A DNA stretch of 47,039 nucleotides from Lachnospiraceae bacterium UBA1683 (GTDB lineage: Bacteria > Bacillota > Clostridia > Lachnospirales > Lachnospiraceae), in contig DCKD01000040.1 of assembly GCA_002320245.1 (NCBI GenBank), positions 1 through 47,039 on the forward strand, in the 5' to 3' direction. A program made the translations under genes and the position numbers. The notes below the pieces were generated by a model. That model was not told the DNA's origin and did no database searches. It worked only from the letters and a program-made list of their open reading frames with translations. How positions within the stretch are numbered: position 1 is the stretch's first letter; each line of letters starts with the position of its first letter. Positions 1-7,196 of this stretch are shown one piece after another.

Positions 1-79
1 TTGTTTTTTCCAAAACTCAGTATACAGGTAAATCCACGTTGTTACACATGTGAGGTCACTTCATATTGTCCTATGATAA

Positions 80-129
80 AATGTCAGAATGTTCTGAAAA
101 TGGAGAGCAAAGGGGAATGTCCCCTTTGC
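80..129. repeat. Intergenic palindromic repeat, copy 1
   Basis: This segment joins TGTCAGAATGTTCTGAAAA to a 10-bp perfect hairpin (107-116 with 120-129, arm GCAAAGGGGA, loop ATG). The left part and one hairpin arm recur inverted at 5332-5380. The CAAAGGGGAC/GTCCCC core also bounds the array at 39976-40074. The hairpin begins two bases beyond the hydG stop codon, so it may help end hydG transcription, although no clear T-run follows. It resembles a REP-like intergenic repeat family; no transposase is nearby. Confidence 0.7.
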
Positions 130-130
130 A

Positions 131-1552
131 TCAAAACCGGAAATCTCTTCGGTTATCCTGTTCAATGAGTCGAAGATTTTCCAGTACAACCGTGCGTGCT
201 TTTTCGTTTGGTACGCTGCAGACTTCTTTTTCTATCAGTTTATCCCCGATGGCTTTTGTCTCCGGAGATGCATAATCAATCAGATATTCTTTCAATGTCA
301 TCAATGCATTCGGATGGCAGCAATTCTGGATTTGCCCGCTCTTGCACAGTGACATGAAACGGTCGCCGGTCCGTCCCTCGCGGTAACATGCAGTGCAGAA
401 ACTTGGGATATAACCAAGTTCCATCAGCCAGCGGACAACTTCATCGAGAGTACGGGTATCGCTGACATCAAACTGTTCGGACCTTGCATTTTCCGGTTCC
501 GGTTCGTAGTAACCGCCCACGCTTGTACGGGAGCCGCCGCTGATTTGGGATACGCCGAGATGGAGGACGCGTTCGCGGGTCTGCTGGCTCTCCCGTGTGG
601 AGATAATCATTCCGGTATAAGGCACGGCGATTCGGATGCAGGCGACGATTTTGGCAAATGTATCATCATCAATTCCGTTATCGAAGGAATCAGCGTCAAT
701 ATCATCGGCGTGTCTCAGACGCGGAACGCTGATTGTGTGTGGTCCGACACCGAAGGCTGCCTCCAGATGTTCCGCGTGCATCAGAAGCCCGGCAAACTCA
801 TAGCGGAATTTATCCAGGCCGAACAGGACACCGATACCGACATCATCGATACCGCCTTCCATTGCACGGTCCATCGCCTCGGTATGGTAATTGTAATCAT
901 GTTTCGGTCCGGTCGGATGCAGCTCAAGATAGCTTTCTTTGTGGTAGGTTTCCTGAAATAAAATATAGGTTCCGATTCCGGCTTCTTTGAGCAGCCGGTA
1001 GTTATCCACCGTTGTCGCTGCAATGTTAATATTCACTCTGCGGATTGCCCCGTTTTTATGTTTGATGCTGTAAATCGTATTGATACACTCCAGATAATAT
1101 TCCATTGTGTTGTGAATCGGATCTTCCCCCGCTTCCAGAGCGAGACGTTTGTGCCCCATATCCTGCAGTGCGGTTACCTCGCGGCGGATTTCCTCCTGCG
1201 TCAGTTTCTTCCGGGCAATGTGCTTGTTTTTCATATGATATGGACAGTATGTACAGCCGTTGATACAGTAATTTGATAAATATAATGGCGCAAACATGAC
1301 AATTCGATTGCCGTAAAAGTCCTTTTTAATCTGTTTTGCCAGTTTGTAGATTTCCTGATTTTTTTCCTCGATATCACAGGCAAGCAAAACAGACGCCTCC
1401 CTGTGGGACAGCCCTTTTCTGCGTTTAGCCTTCTCAATGAGAGAATCAATCAGGGCAGCGTTATGTTTGTTTTCGTCTGCATAAGCAAGTGTATCCAGAA
1501 TTTCATCATGATTGATGAAATCATCCGCGCATTTTGAAGTTACATCATACAT
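131..1552 (-). CDS. hydG: [FeFe]-hydrogenase maturation radical SAM protein HydG
   Basis: HydG is a radical SAM tyrosine lyase that makes the CO and CN ligands of the [FeFe]-hydrogenase H-cluster. The 473-aa product carries the CX3CX2C cluster motif near residues 96-103 (CINGCTYC) and, near the C-terminus, a CX2CX22C motif (CTAC...C). The latter binds the auxiliary cluster and separates HydG from the related ThiH. The third codon of the longer frame is chosen as start because GGAGG lies 8 nt before that ATG and only 2 nt before the upstream ATG. It follows a TM1266-type gene by 18 nt, a known pairing. HydE, HydF and the hydrogenase are not in the window. Confidence 0.95.
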   Translation of the reverse strand: MYDVTSKCADDFINHDEILDTLAYADENKHNAALIDSLIEKAKRRKGLSHREASVLLACDIEEKNQEIYKLAKQIKKDFYGNRIVMFAPLYLSNYCINGCTYCPYHMKNKHIARKKLTQEEIRREVTALQDMGHKRLALEAGEDPIHNTMEYYLECINTIYSIKHKNGAIRRVNINIAATTVDNYRLLKEAGIGTYILFQETYHKESYLELHPTGPKHDYNYHTEAMDRAMEGGIDDVGIGVLFGLDKFRYEFAGLLMHAEHLEAAFGVGPHTISVPRLRHADDIDADSFDNGIDDDTFAKIVACIRIAVPYTGMIISTRESQQTRERVLHLGVSQISGGSRTSVGGYYEPEPENARSEQFDVSDTRTLDEVVRWLMELGYIPSFCTACYREGRTGDRFMSLCKSGQIQNCCHPNALMTLKEYLIDYASPETKAIGDKLIEKEVCSVPNEKARTVVLENLRLIEQDNRRDFRF

Positions 1553-1570
1553 AATCATTTCCTCCGTGTT

Positions 1571-1822
1571 TTAAAATGTTGTTTTTCCGTAAATTGTTTT
1601 CGTGCTGATACCCGGCAGCATCCCAAGTTTGCCGGAAAGTGCGCTAATGATATTATTCGGCGCGTCCATAGCAATACTGATGATTGAGATTCCTTTCTCA
1701 CGGTAAGGAATGCCCATCCGTCCGATGATGTACTCGCCGTAGCAGCTCAGAAGATGGTTAAGTTCGTCCACCGAGCCGCTGTGTTCAACGACAATCCCGA
1801 TTAAAGCGATTCGTGTATCCAT
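1571..1822 (-). CDS. TM1266-family putative iron-only hydrogenase system regulator
   Basis: A small 83-aa protein beginning MDTRIALIGIVVE and containing an NNIISALSGKLGMLPGI segment typical of the TM1266 family. This family is an ACT/NikR-C-like fold often encoded beside hydE/hydG and annotated as a hydrogenase-system regulator; its mechanism is not established. The start at 1822 is chosen because GGGAGG lies just upstream; the longer frame has no convincing ribosome site. It heads a two-gene operon with hydG, preceded by a roughly 570-nt leader containing an intrinsic terminator. Confidence 0.85.
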   Translation of the reverse strand: MDTRIALIGIVVEHSGSVDELNHLLSCYGEYIIGRMGIPYREKGISIISIAMDAPNNIISALSGKLGMLPGISTKTIYGKTTF

Positions 1823-1917
1823 AGGTCCTCCCTTCGGTAACAAATGAAATAGATTGCGCATGAAGCGCAATCTTCGCCCGCGAGCTGACTGCAAAGCAGT
1901 AATTTTATCTCCCCGGG

Positions 1918-1983
1918 TTGCGCATCAACACACACAGTGTGTTTTTATGGTATAGGAAGTTCGCAGAACTTTCCTATACCATA
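1918..1983. repeat. TGCGCATCA/TATGGTATAG hairpin repeat, copy 1
   Basis: The unit has TTGCGCATCA, then an ACACAC...GTGTGT stem, then a long hairpin with arms starting TATGGTATAGG (1946-1983). The same three-part arrangement occurs in reverse orientation at 32986-33049. The two copies share sequence and not just structure, so this is a dispersed intergenic repeat. Here it sits in the 5' leader of the TM1266-hydG transcript, just after the terminator at 1983-2013. A separate perfect 9-bp hairpin lies at 1851-1873. Confidence 0.7.
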
Positions 1984-2013
1984 AAAAAACCTGTGCCGTT
2001 CCGTGGCGCAGGT
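1983..2013 (-). terminator. Intrinsic terminator inside the TM1266-hydG leader
   Basis: On the minus strand a 9-bp stem (ACCTGCGCC with GGCACAGGT, loop ACGGAAC) is followed directly by seven T. It lies about 160 bp before the TM1266 start and downstream of a consensus promoter, so it would attenuate rather than end the operon. The 3' arm segment CACAGG is also complementary to CCTGTG a few bases upstream (about 2015-2020), giving a possible alternative pairing. Confidence 0.75.
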
Positions 2014-2392
2014 ATCACAGGGAGAGGAAAGTGACCACCCCCGGAGGCATCTCTCAGGCGGGAGTTAATCCACTGTCTGAGAATGTTCGATATGCTGTCG
2101 CCTTATACGCAGAAAACCGAAGTTTCTTTGTAGTCAGAACGAAAATATGTTTCTTCTATAGCTTTAAGCCATGCCCGGTGTACGGGGAACGTGTGCTTTT
2201 CCACACTAGTATAAGCGACACCAAATAACCTCCTGTTTTATATGTCTGAATTTCCATCTGCTGCGTTGACATCAATCGACGTTGCTACCACTACGTCTCA
2301 TTTCTTCGCTTTGCAGGATGAATATTCATTCTACACAATTGATTCAGTTATGGATGTGCCAGTGCCAGTGCACCAGATGGCTCAACCGTTAT
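1984..2392 (-). ncRNA. Structured attenuator-like leader RNA upstream of TM1266-hydG
   Basis: About 400 nt of minus-strand transcript lie between a consensus promoter (2399-2427) and an intrinsic terminator. A long closing helix pairs GTCGCTTATAC (2219-2209) with GTATAAGGCGAC (2108-2097). Inside it are a GTGTG/CACAC hairpin and a CCCG/CGGG hairpin. An AGGAGG at 2234-2229 precedes a possible 21-codon GTG-started reading frame (2221-2156), so control through a leader peptide is also possible. No known riboswitch class was recognised. The structures are read directly from complementarity; function is inferred from the terminator placement. Confidence 0.5.
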
Positions 2393-2398
2393 TGAATT

Positions 2399-2427
2399 AG
2401 TATAAATTAACAGGAAATGAAAGTCAA
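2399..2427 (-). promoter_or_regulatory. Sigma-A promoter for the TM1266-hydG leader
   Basis: On the minus strand TTGACT (2427-2422) and TATACT (2404-2399) are separated by exactly 17 bp, close to consensus. It diverges from the ABC-operon promoter at 2434-2462; the -35 boxes are only 6 bp apart, so the two promoters probably share control sequences. Confidence 0.75.
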
Positions 2428-2433
2428 TTCATC

Positions 2434-2462
2434 TTGACGAAATGTTAAAAAATGTCTATAAT
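2434..2462 (+). promoter_or_regulatory. Sigma-A promoter of the TrpXYZ-like ABC operon
   Basis: TTGACG and TATAAT are separated by 17 bp. The leader is about 85 nt and contains a perfect 12-bp palindrome CACTTTAAAGTG at 2491-2502 that could be an operator. The ribosome site GGGAGG precedes the ATG at 2552. Confidence 0.8.
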
Positions 2463-2551
2463 CAAAGACATCATTATGTTAAAGGTTCACCACTTTAAAG
2501 TGTAACGGTTTAAAGCAAAATGGGCAAGCAATTGATGGGAGGAAAAACGAA

Positions 2552-3556
2552 ATGAAAACAAAGAAAATTTTGGCGGTTATGCTGGCGGCTACAATGACAA
2601 TGGCGCTGGCAGCATGTGGAGGAAGTTCACCTTCAGACAAGACAGAGGGCGCTGACAGCAAATCTGATTCCGGAAAAGTATACAAAATCGGAATCTGCCA
2701 GCAATTGGAGCATGAGGCTCTGGATCAGGCAACACAGGGGTTTAAAGATGCGTGTGAAGAGAAATTCGGAAAAGACAACGTTACATTTGATTTACAGAAC
2801 GGACAGGGGGAGCAGGCAAACTGTGCGACAATCGCGAACAATTTCGTTGCCGACAACGTAGACTTGATTTTGGCAAATGCTACAACAGCCCTTCAGTGCG
2901 CGGCAGCAGCTACAGATACAATCCCGATTCTCGGAACCTCTGTAACAGATTACGCAACAGCGCTGGATATTTCAGACTGGACGGGTTCCACAGGAATGAA
3001 CATTTCCGGAACGTGTGACCTTGCCCCGATCGATGAGCAGGAAGATATGCTTTTGGAGATGGTGCCGGATGTAAAACAGGTTGGCATTTTGTACTGTTCT
3101 GCAGAACCAAATTCCGCATATCAGGCAAAACTGTTTGGAGAAGCACTTGACGAAGACGGGATTACATATAAAGAATATACGGCAGCCGATTCCAATGAAA
3201 TTCAGTCCGTTGTAACATCCGCAGTAGCGGAATGTGATGTGCTTTACATCCCGACGGATAACACAATGGCAGCAAACACAGAAGTAATCAACAACATCTG
3301 CCTGCCGGAGAAAGTACCGGTAATCGCAGGCGAGCAGGGAATCTGTTCCGGATGCGGTGTTGCGACACTGTCCATCAGCTACTATGATATCGGATACAAA
3401 GCAGGTGAGATGGCTTATGATATCCTTGTAAACGGAGCCGATATCTCTACAATGGAAATCGGATCTGCTCCAAAGGTAACTAAGATGTACAATGCAGCAA
3501 TCTGCGAAGAACTTGGAATTGAAGTTCCGGACGGATATGAAGCAATTGAAGAATAA
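2552..3556 (+). CDS. ABC transporter substrate-binding lipoprotein (TrpX-like)
   Basis: Extracellular binding lipoprotein of an ABC importer. Residues 1-21 form a lipoprotein signal peptide ending in the lipobox LAAC, followed by a Ser/Asp/Lys-rich linker. The remainder matches the PF04392 ABC_sub_bind type: IGICQQLEHEALDQ near the mature N-terminus, LILANATTALQC, VGILYCSAEPNSAYQ and SISYYDIGYKAGEMAYDIL. Family members bind tryptophan, tyrosine or other aromatic or purine-like ligands; the ligand cannot be read here. The gene is first of three, with the permease 22 nt downstream. Confidence 0.88.
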   Translation: MKTKKILAVMLAATMTMALAACGGSSPSDKTEGADSKSDSGKVYKIGICQQLEHEALDQATQGFKDACEEKFGKDNVTFDLQNGQGEQANCATIANNFVADNVDLILANATTALQCAAAATDTIPILGTSVTDYATALDISDWTGSTGMNISGTCDLAPIDEQEDMLLEMVPDVKQVGILYCSAEPNSAYQAKLFGEALDEDGITYKEYTAADSNEIQSVVTSAVAECDVLYIPTDNTMAANTEVINNICLPEKVPVIAGEQGICSGCGVATLSISYYDIGYKAGEMAYDILVNGADISTMEIGSAPKVTKMYNAAICEELGIEVPDGYEAIEE

Positions 3557-3578
3557 TCAGAATTAGAGGAAGAGAATC

Positions 3579-4517
3579 ATGGCAACTTATTTTGCATCTC
3601 TGGACCCGATGTCACTGGCAAGGGCACTCCCGGGAAGTGTAGCGCAGGGAGTTATCTGGGGAATTATGGCGCTTGGAGTGTATATTACATTCCGCATTCT
3701 TGATTTTGCAGATTTGACGGTAGACGGTTCACTGGCGACAGGCGGAGCGGTAGCAGTGATGCTTATTCGCGGCGGCATGAATCCGGCACTGGCACTTATT
3801 TTTGCATTTCTGGCAGGTATGGCTGCCGGATTCGTAACCGGAGTATTACATACATTTTTCGGGATTCCGGGAATCCTGGCAAGCATCCTGACACAGATTG
3901 GGCTGTATTCCGTCAATCTGGGAATTATGGGCAAATCAAATCAGGCAATCAACGTCATGCAGTATGACCTTGTCGCATCGCTCCGGTATGTGACGGGAGA
4001 AAACAGTACCATATTTTTCTTTGGGCTGATTGCAGGAGCACTTGTTTTAATCGGAATTATTTACTGGTTCTTCGGAACCGAGCTTGGTGCGGCCATCCGT
4101 GCAACCGGATGCAATCCGCAGATGGCGAGGGCGCAGGGAATCAACACAGGATTCAATAAAGTTCTGGCGCTGATGATTTCCAATGGACTCGTAGGACTTT
4201 GCGGAGGAATTTACGCACAGTATCAGGGAGCGGCGGATGTCAATATGGGACGCGGTGCAATTGTTATCGGACTGGCGGCGGTTATCATCAGTGAAGTAAT
4301 TTTCGGAAAATTCTGTGCCGGAAGAAAAATGGCATTTGCGTTTACCCTCGGAGCAGTATTTATCGGAGCAATCATTTATTATATCGTTATTGCGCTCGTA
4401 CTTTGGCTGAAGATGCCGTCCGATTACATGAAATTGTTCTCCGCTGTGGTCGTTGCATGTTTTCTGGCAGTTCCTTACATGAAGGGAAAATATTCAAAGA
4501 AACGGAGGACTGCATAA
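3579..4517 (+). CDS. ABC transporter permease (TrpY/BmpD-like)
   Basis: A 312-aa polytopic membrane protein with roughly eight hydrophobic segments and the branched-chain-amino-acid-type permease signature GAAIRATGCNPQMARAQGIN near the middle, which contacts the ATPase. It would form the membrane channel for the binding protein encoded upstream. An AGAGGAAGAG ribosome site precedes the start. The stop codon overlaps the ATPase start by one base (TAATG), indicating translational coupling. Confidence 0.88.
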   Translation: MATYFASLDPMSLARALPGSVAQGVIWGIMALGVYITFRILDFADLTVDGSLATGGAVAVMLIRGGMNPALALIFAFLAGMAAGFVTGVLHTFFGIPGILASILTQIGLYSVNLGIMGKSNQAINVMQYDLVASLRYVTGENSTIFFFGLIAGALVLIGIIYWFFGTELGAAIRATGCNPQMARAQGINTGFNKVLALMISNGLVGLCGGIYAQYQGAADVNMGRGAIVIGLAAVIISEVIFGKFCAGRKMAFAFTLGAVFIGAIIYYIVIALVLWLKMPSDYMKLFSAVVVACFLAVPYMKGKYSKKRRTA

Positions 4518-5320
4518 TGGGATATATGTTGGAAATCCAGAATATACATAAGACATTTAATCCGGGGACGATCAATGAAAAAGTTGCACTCAACGGCGTG
4601 AATCTGAACTTGAATCCGGGAGATTTTGTTACAATTATTGGTGGAAACGGAGCAGGGAAGTCCACAACGCTGAATGCAATTGCAGGCGTATGGAGCGTGG
4701 ATGAGGGAAAGATTATCATAGACGGTGTGGATATCACAAAGCTTTCCGAACACAAACGTGCCGTTCATCTCGGACGCGTGTTTCAGGATCCGATGACCGG
4801 GACAGCCGCCACGATGTCAATCGAGGAAAATATGGCAATTGCGGCAAGACGCGGAGAACGCAGAGGACTTGGATGGGGAATTACAAAGAAAGAGCGGGAG
4901 TCATACAAAGAGGCTCTGAAGGAACTGGACTTGGGACTGGAAGACCGTCTGAGCAGTAAAGTCGGACTCCTTTCCGGTGGACAGAGACAGGCAATCACGC
5001 TGCTGATGGCATCCCTGAAGAAACCGAAACTGCTTCTCTTGGATGAGCATACCGCAGCGTTAGATCCGAAGACCGCAGCGAAGGTACTGGCAATCTCTGA
5101 TAAAATTATCAAAGAGCATCAGCTTACGGCAATGATGGTCACTCATAATATGAAAGATGCGATTATGCATGGAAACCGTTTGGTAATGATGCATGAAGGC
5201 AGGATCATTTATGATGTCTCAGGAGAAGAAAAGAGAAAACTGCAAGTGTCTGATTTGCTTGCCAAATTCGAGGAGGTAAGCGGCGGGGAATTCGCGAATG
5301 ACAGAATGATGCTGGCATAA
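4517..5320 (+). CDS. ABC transporter ATP-binding protein (TrpZ-like)
   Basis: A 267-aa ATPase energising the importer encoded by the two preceding genes. It has Walker A GGNGAGKSTTLN, the signature LSGGQRQA, Walker B LLLLDEH, a D-loop ALDP and a switch histidine in VTHNM. The start at 4517 is preferred because GGAGGA lies 7 nt upstream and MLEIQNIHKTF is the usual N-terminus. The longer frame from 4403 lies entirely within the permease gene. Confidence 0.92.
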   Translation: MGYMLEIQNIHKTFNPGTINEKVALNGVNLNLNPGDFVTIIGGNGAGKSTTLNAIAGVWSVDEGKIIIDGVDITKLSEHKRAVHLGRVFQDPMTGTAATMSIEENMAIAARRGERRGLGWGITKKERESYKEALKELDLGLEDRLSSKVGLLSGGQRQAITLLMASLKKPKLLLLDEHTAALDPKTAAKVLAISDKIIKEHQLTAMMVTHNMKDAIMHGNRLVMMHEGRIIYDVSGEEKRKLQVSDLLAKFEEVSGGEFANDRMMLA

Positions 5321-5331
5321 GCTTTCAGAGA

Positions 5332-5380
5332 GGACTGTCCCCTTTGCTCTTCGTTTTCAGAACATTCTGACACTTTGCCA
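5332..5380. repeat. Intergenic palindromic repeat, copy 2 (inverted)
   Basis: The reverse complement of this stretch repeats the 80-129 element almost base for base: TGTCAGAATGTTCTGAAAA, two variable bases, then GAGCAAAGGGGACAGTCC. The two copies are in opposite orientation and bracket the hydG block and the ABC operon. The copy begins about 10 bp after the ATPase stop codon. Confidence 0.75.
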
Positions 5381-5390
5381 ATTGAAGACT

Positions 5391-5432
5391 GGCATGACTG
5401 TAAAATGATTACAGCCGTGCCTGTTTCTTTTT
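5391..5432 (+). terminator. Terminator of the TrpXYZ-like operon
   Basis: The pair GGCA...CTGTAA / TTACAG...TGCC forms an interrupted stem with a short loop, followed by TGTTTCTTTTTT. It ends the three-gene ABC operon. A TATAAA preceded by TG at 5442-5450 just downstream may be an extended -10 for the next gene. Confidence 0.7.
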
Positions 5433-5605
5433 TGGGGAAAATGTTATAAAATAGTATTCAGGACGTTCAGAGCGCAGACCACAGATTCGCCTGCCTTGCA
5501 TTTTACTGCCGTTCTGAACTGTTACATAAAATAAAAGCAGATCCCGCAAATTGTGGGTTTAGCAATTGCCTGTGTGGAACAGAATAAGAGAGGGATGGTG
5601 AAGGA

Positions 5606-5875
5606 ATGGCAGAAGTAAGAAAACATATTGTCTTTCACGGGCGTGTACAGGGTGTTGGGTTCCGTTATACAGCAAAATATCTGGCGCAGTCGATGGGGCT
5701 GACTGGATGGGTAATGAATGAGTGGGATGGAACCGTGAGCATGGAAGTGCAGGGGCGTGAAACTCTGATTAATAAATTGCTGGTCAATCTGAACCATGGG
5801 CAGTTTATTGAGATAGAGTGGATGGACACAAAAGAAATTCCCCTGGAATGCGAGAGCAGTTTCCAGGTAAGATGA
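5606..5875 (+). CDS. acyP: Acylphosphatase
   Basis: An 89-aa protein hydrolysing carboxyl-phosphate bonds such as acetyl- or carbamoyl-phosphate. The family signature FHGRVQGVGFRY contains the phosphate-binding loop and catalytic Arg; the catalytic Asn is in GWVMNEWDG, so both active-site residues are present. Length is normal for the family. It ends 15 nt before the trxB-like gene and is probably co-transcribed with it. Confidence 0.92.
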   Translation: MAEVRKHIVFHGRVQGVGFRYTAKYLAQSMGLTGWVMNEWDGTVSMEVQGRETLINKLLVNLNHGQFIEIEWMDTKEIPLECESSFQVR

Positions 5876-5890
5876 AAGGGGCTGATTGAT

Positions 5891-6793
5891 ATGTATGACA
5901 TTGGAATTATCGGCGGAGGAACCGCAGGGTTAACCGCAGCAATTTATGGACAGCGGGCTGGAAAGTCTACACTTGTTTTGGAAGGGTTAAATTACGGAGG
6001 GCAGATTGTAAATTCTCCGAACGTTGAGAATTATCCGGGGATTGCGAGTATCAGCGGAGCTGAATTCTCCATGAATCTGATGGAGCAGGCAAGCCGTCTG
6101 GGGGCTGAGATGAAGACAGAACAGGTGACCGGAATCAGCGAAGAAGACGGTCATAAGGTCGTTGTGACAACGGGCGAATCCTATGTATGTAGAACTGTGG
6201 TTATCGCAACCGGCATGGTGCATCGGCATCTTGGGCTGGAAAAAGAAATCAAGCTGGCGGGTGCGGGTGTTTCTTATTGTGCGACCTGTGACGGCATGTT
6301 TTTCCGTGGCAGGGATGTGGCTGTTGTCGGCGGCGGGAACACGGCGCTCCAGGATGCGGATTTCCTGTCAAATTACTGCAATAAAGTTTACTTGGTTCAC
6401 AGGAGAGATGAGTTCCGAGGGGAGAACAATCTGGTACAGGCACTTGAGAAAAGAGAAAATGTAGAGTGGATTTTAGATACGGTTGTAAAAGATATTCTCG
6501 GTGAACAGACAGTGGAAGGATTGGAGCTCCACAATAAGAAAACGGGAGCGGATTCTGCCATTAAAGTGGCGGGTGTGTTCGTTGCGGTTGGCCAGATTCC
6601 AAAGAATCAGGAGTTTGCGGATTATGTGAGTCTTGATGACGCGGGATTTATCCGTGCATCAGAAGACTGTATGACATCCAGGGCGGGGGTATTCGCAGCA
6701 GGAGACTGCCGGACAAAAGAGGTCCGTCAGCTTACAACAGCAGCGGCAGACGGAGCGGTGGCTGCGTTGGCGGCGGTAAAATATTTGGCATGA
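5891..6793 (+). CDS. trxB: NAD(P)/FAD-dependent thioredoxin reductase-like protein
   Basis: A 300-aa flavoprotein disulfide reductase. It has the FAD dinucleotide fold at the N-terminus (GGGTAGLTAAIYG), the redox pair CATC in YCATCDGMFF, a nucleotide-binding motif VVGGGNTALQDA and the C-terminal FAD motif GVFAAGDCR. The likely role is reduction of thioredoxin with NADPH. No thioredoxin gene is adjacent, so a ferredoxin- or alkyl-hydroperoxide-linked paralogue is possible. The upstream gene is acylphosphatase. Confidence 0.88.
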   Translation: MYDIGIIGGGTAGLTAAIYGQRAGKSTLVLEGLNYGGQIVNSPNVENYPGIASISGAEFSMNLMEQASRLGAEMKTEQVTGISEEDGHKVVVTTGESYVCRTVVIATGMVHRHLGLEKEIKLAGAGVSYCATCDGMFFRGRDVAVVGGGNTALQDADFLSNYCNKVYLVHRRDEFRGENNLVQALEKRENVEWILDTVVKDILGEQTVEGLELHNKKTGADSAIKVAGVFVAVGQIPKNQEFADYVSLDDAGFIRASEDCMTSRAGVFAAGDCRTKEVRQLTTAAADGAVAALAAVKYLA

Positions 6794-6823
6794 AACCGGC
6801 AGCACCAGCGCTGGTATTAAAAC

Positions 6824-6869
6824 AAAAAAGCAGAGAATGAAATCATAACACATTTCATCTCTGCTTTTT
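6824..6869. terminator. Bidirectional intrinsic terminator
   Basis: Arms GCAGAGAATGAAAT and ATTTCATCTCTGC pair with a single bulge, flanked by A-rich and T-rich tails. It can stop trxB transcription on the plus strand and the small minus-strand gene at 6913-7059. Confidence 0.8.
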
Positions 6870-6912
6870 CTTCTTATGGTACCTCTTGGATACATCTGCC
6901 GTATTCATACGA

Positions 6913-7059
6913 TTATGCCAGTCTGTTCAGATACTGATAACGATAAGAATCTGCATAGAAGTCTATAGTATCTTTTGCTAATTTCTTAAAAAATTTAACG
7001 ATTGCATCTGACATTAATTCCAATGCTTCATATTCTTCTTTACTATTGATAAAATACAT
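6913..7059 (-). CDS. Small hypothetical protein (48 aa)
   Basis: Not recognised. The frame reads MYFINSKEEYEALELMSDAI and ends in a Tyr/Arg-rich tail (DSYRYQYLNRLA). AAAGGATGAG lies about 7 nt before the ATG at 7059, which is why this start is preferred over two in-frame upstream ATGs lacking spacing. The predicted product is soluble, helical and mixed-charge. It is alone between two oppositely ending genes and shares the bidirectional terminator at 6824-6869. It could be a real small protein or an unimportant frame. Confidence 0.5.
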   Translation of the reverse strand: MYFINSKEEYEALELMSDAIVKFFKKLAKDTIDFYADSYRYQYLNRLA

Positions 7060-7196
7060 AAAACTCATCCTTTCTCTTGAATCAATGATTTCTCTTGACA
7101 ATTAATATCATAGCATTCGGGAAAAGATAATGTTAGGTATCTCGTTAACAAAAAAATAGGTTAATATTGACATTGTACGCAGATGAATGCAAAAAC

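Noticed and set aside
2016..2090. Glycine-riboswitch-like string on the plus strand (GGGAGAG ... CTCTCAGGC).
   Set aside because: The CCGAAGG-type core and P2/P3 helices do not fit, no following GGAC element is seen, and the terminator and promoter place the transcript on the minus strand.
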